From assembly GCA_964610885.1 (NCBI GenBank), contig CAZSWR010000057.1, positions 1 through 24,535 of the forward strand: a stretch of DNA of 24,535 bases, read 5' to 3'. The notes beneath the pieces were generated by a model. It saw only the letters and a list, made by a program, of their open reading frames with translations, had not been told where the DNA came from and did no database searches. Below are positions 22,346 to 24,535 of the stretch, piece by piece. Each line of letters opens with the position of its first letter. Within the stretch, counting starts at the first letter, position 1. The position numbers were made by a program, and so were the translations under genes. This DNA is from CAZSWR01 sp964610885. GTDB lineage: Bacteria > Bacteroidota > Ignavibacteria > Kapaibacteriales > UBA2268.

Positions 22346-23381
22346 ATTTCCCGGATTCGCTTATGATCGATGAGACGTATTGGACGAGTGAAAACATTTT
22401 CGAGTAGTTCATCCTTTTCGGGCCGATCAGCCCAATTGAACCCTTGGCCGAACCAATGAAATAATTCGTTACGACGAGGCTGTAATCGTTCAGTAGCTCG
22501 TTATTGATCTCCGAGCCGATCAGCACTTTGACGTCTTGCGAACCTTCCATACGGTCCAAAATATGGATAATCATTTCGTCGTTCTCGATTAATTCGATCA
22601 CGCCCTTGGCGGAGCGTTTTTCCTCGAATTCCGGGTACTCGAGCAGGTTGTGACCGCCGGCCAAATGCAGCCTTTCGCTCACGGACGACGACTCGAACAG
22701 CCGATCGACCGAATCGACAAACACGCGCACCAATGGGTTCTGCGCGAGGTCTGTATCGACGAACATTGCGCCGAAATTTTCCCTGACGAAACTAAGCGAG
22801 CGGCCGGAGATCCTATCGTTGATGAGTGCGGAAAGCGATTCGATGGCGCGCATATCCAGCGCGAATCGGGCCTCGATTGTAACCGTTCGGACGATGTTCG
22901 AATCGAGCGCCACGACCACTAAAAGCCTTTCGGACGAAAGTGGGATCAGCTCGATCTTTTCAATAATCAATTCTTTTATATGCGGAAACTCGACAACGCC
23001 GAGGTACCGAGAAATCATTCCGAGCACTTTGGAGGCGTCTTTGAGCATGGTTTCGGCTGCGCCTTGGGGCAAATTGTCCCTGACGGTTTGGGCTTCGATG
23101 GCTGTCAGCCGGTCGTTTGTCATCAGCGAATCCACGTAGAAACGGTATCCCTTGTCCGTCGGGATACGGCCGGCGGATGTATGCGGATGCGAAATCAGCT
23201 GCATTTCCTCGAGGTCTGCCATGACGTTTCGAATCGTGGCGGCCGACAGTTTCAGTTCCTGCTCGAGTATTTTGGACAAATGGCGAGACCCGATTGGCGC
23301 AGCCTTGAGTATATAGAGCTGCACTATCGCTTGGAGAATCAAGCGTTCGCGGTCCGAAAGCGATACTATGTCCTGTACCAT
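22344..23381 (-). CDS. hrcA: Heat-inducible transcription repressor HrcA
   Basis: This 345-aa (from the ATG at 23381) DNA-binding repressor of chaperone genes normally acts at CIRCE operators and responds to GroEL availability. The N-terminal winged helix is intact: LSDRERLILQAIVQLYILKAAPIGSRHLSK, then LSAATIRNVMADLEEMQLIS and HTSAGRIPTDKGYRFYVD. The C-terminal part carries the GPKRMNYSKMFSLVQYV motif. A TTG start at 23390 is possible but sits too close to its AGG. It is downstream of rfbD by 45 bp, not next to grpE, dnaK or dnaJ as in many bacteria, and no CIRCE inverted repeat is visible anywhere in the window. Confidence 0.93.
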   Translation of the reverse strand: MVQDIVSLSDRERLILQAIVQLYILKAAPIGSRHLSKILEQELKLSAATIRNVMADLEEMQLISHPHTSAGRIPTDKGYRFYVDSLMTNDRLTAIEAQTVRDNLPQGAAETMLKDASKVLGMISRYLGVVEFPHIKELIIEKIELIPLSSERLLVVVALDSNIVRTVTIEARFALDMRAIESLSALINDRISGRSLSFVRENFGAMFVDTDLAQNPLVRVFVDSVDRLFESSSVSERLHLAGGHNLLEYPEFEEKRSAKGVIELIENDEMIIHILDRMEGSQDVKVLIGSEINNELLNDYSLVVTNYFIGSAKGSIGLIGPKRMNYSKMFSLVQYVSSIISESGK

Positions 23382-23426
23382 ATTTGCCAAAGCCTAAAAA
23401 AAACAAACAAAAACCTAAGATTCAAT

Positions 23427-24287
23427 TTAAGCACAAAAGTCGTTCAAATCCAAAAAAATCTGCAAATATTCGCGCCAATTCGCGAACTTCAGGCCTGAAT
23501 CGCGCGAGACAGCTTCGTTGCTCAGCACTGAATACGAAGGCCTGCGGGCTGGCAACTTGAAAATATCTTTCGAGACGCGATTGAGCTTTTTGTTCATCGA
23601 ATAATAATCCAGAATCGCTTCAGCCCACTCGAATCGGGAGCAGTGGCCGGCAGGTACCAAGTGGTAAAGCCCGTTCATGCCTTGGCCGAGGGCGCCGAGA
23701 GTGGAATCGGCGATCAAACCGACGGGCGTCGGCACCGAAACTTCGTCATCGGCGATGTTCAGTTCGTCCCGATTGGCAGCCCATGAAAGCAGTTTATAAA
23801 TGAAATTCTGCTTGCCGAGTCCATAGACCCAACTGAGGCGAAATATAAGGTATTCCGCGCCTGCGGCGGCAGCGAGTTCTTCGCCTCGGAGCTTGCTTTT
23901 TCCATAGACGCTCAAGGGATTCGCCACATCGGTTTCGGTGTATGGAGTGTTTCGGTTTTCGCCGGAGAACACATAATCCGTTCCGAAATGGACAAATCGC
24001 GCGCCCATGCGGCGGCATTCTTCGGCCATGACGCCGACTGCCCTTGCGTTCACGTTCATAGCCAGTTCGGGGTTCGCCTCGGCGAGATCAACCTGCGTGT
24101 ATGCCGAGCAGTTAATCACGGTTGTGGGTTTCGTGGCCCGAAGGGCTTGCGCCAGCTCGGAGGAATTTGTTATATCGAGCGAATCGATGTCCGCGTGATC
24201 GAATTCGAGGCCGCATTCGGCGAGCTTCCGACGGAATTCGGAGCCTAATTGGCCGTAGGAGCCGAGTATGAAATATTTCTCTCTCAT
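23427..24287 (-). CDS. rfbD: dTDP-4-dehydrorhamnose reductase
   Basis: This 286-aa extended SDR-family enzyme carries out the last step of dTDP-L-rhamnose synthesis for cell-surface polysaccharide. It has the Rossmann motif GSYGQLGSEF (residues 9-18), a DSLDIT stretch, VINCSAYTQVDLAE with the family's VD..E arrangement, FVHFGTDYVFSG, the catalytic-type YGKSK (YxxxK), RLSWVYG and the C-terminal PARRPSYSVL segment. It is a full-length RfbD. No rfbA, rfbB or rfbC gene is in the window. It lies between the small two-TM gene (27 bp upstream) and hrcA, all on the minus strand. Confidence 0.93.
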   Translation of the reverse strand: MREKYFILGSYGQLGSEFRRKLAECGLEFDHADIDSLDITNSSELAQALRATKPTTVINCSAYTQVDLAEANPELAMNVNARAVGVMAEECRRMGARFVHFGTDYVFSGENRNTPYTETDVANPLSVYGKSKLRGEELAAAAGAEYLIFRLSWVYGLGKQNFIYKLLSWAANRDELNIADDEVSVPTPVGLIADSTLGALGQGMNGLYHLVPAGHCSRFEWAEAILDYYSMNKKLNRVSKDIFKLPARRPSYSVLSNEAVSRDSGLKFANWREYLQIFLDLNDFCA

Positions 24288-24314
24288 GATTTAATGTGTT
24301 TATTGGATTTAGGG

Positions 24315-24521
24315 CTATTCTTCGTCTTTTCTTTCGCGTGTGCCGAGCGATATTATGAAAAGCCCTGCGATGGCAAGGGTTATGCCCACGATTTGCACAA
24401 TCGGATCGGCACTGCCGCATTCGGGAGCCACGAGCCGATGAGTTAATACGCCAAGGGCGGCAAGCGCAATGCCTACCGCCCAGTGTTTTTTCTTACGAAT
24501 TTTGAAATCGCTTTTTTTCAT
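24315..24521 (-). CDS. 68-aa two-TM protein of unknown function
   Basis: This short protein has a basic N-terminus (KKSDFKIRKKKH), a TM helix at about 14-31, a short loop containing Cys35 (PECGSADP), a second TM at about 42-58 and a charged C-terminus (RERKDEE). It is the first gene of the minus-strand run toward rfbD and hrcA that is visible here. No family is recognised. The charged tails suggest a small inner-membrane protein with both ends in the cytoplasm. Confidence 0.65.
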   Translation of the reverse strand: MKKSDFKIRKKKHWAVGIALAALGVLTHRLVAPECGSADPIVQIVGITLAIAGLFIISLGTRERKDEE

Positions 24522-24535
24522 TATTTCATCAAAAC

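Noticed and set aside
1..24535. tRNA, rRNA, riboswitch or CIRCE elements
   Set aside because: No cloverleaf, conserved rRNA segment, known riboswitch core or CIRCE inverted repeat could be recognised by reading. A covariance-model scan would be the decisive test.

Overview
The window looks like a chromosomal segment of a moderately GC Gram-negative bacterium of the Bacteroidota/Chlorobiota/Ignavibacteria-Kapabacteria type. That placement is an inference from gene content (lipoproteins with TSC lipoboxes, a ComEC without an evident hydrolase domain, recF next to a DUF721 gene, OmpA-like secreted proteins) and from the style of the intergenic palindromes. No rRNA, tRNA or CRISPR array was recognised.

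Layout. (1) 1-1320: two tandem paralogous small lipoprotein genes on the + strand, closed by a strong bidirectional terminator. (2) 1332-9335: eleven minus-strand genes forming a phage-derived cassette. In transcription order they are a Mu I-like protease/scaffold, a major capsid protein, a small capsid decoration-like protein, a DUF1320 (Mu gp36-like) protein, a holin-like protein, a secreted cysteine-peptidase endolysin-like protein, an unknown beta-rich protein, a fibre with YadA-like repeats, a 91-aa unknown, a two-TM spanin-like protein, and finally a DUF935 (Mu gp29) portal. Terminase, tail tube/sheath, tape measure, transposase/integrase and repressor genes are not in the window, although every ORF that remains looks intact. 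(3) 9336-10713: an accessory patch with an AT-rich HNH-like ORF and a cluster of REP-like mini-palindromes. (4) 10714-13870: rsmI with a long GGFNRDR-repeat tail, recF, and a DciA-like DUF721 gene, all co-directional. (5) 13871-14380: intergenic repeats of the same two families found inside the phage cassette. (6) 14381-18755: comEC, nadK, lgt and a small HsmA-like membrane protein. (7) 18978-21915: a REC-CheB protein, a secreted OmpA-like protein and cdsA, the first two followed by terminators. (8) 21916-22343: a convergent intergenic region packed with palindromes and a MITE-like element. (9) 22344-24521: minus-strand hrcA, rfbD and a small two-TM protein.

How the genes fit together. The chromosomal part is housekeeping: rRNA methylation, DNA repair and replication, DNA uptake, NADP synthesis, lipoprotein and phospholipid maturation, heat-shock repression and rhamnose biosynthesis. 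The unusual parts are the head-plus-lysis cassette without packaging or tail genes, the RGG-like tail on RsmI, and the repeat families shared between the phage cassette and the core intergenic regions. The cassette is the best candidate for an undescribed system (a domesticated particle or phage satellite), but a decaying Mu-like prophage is the simpler explanation.
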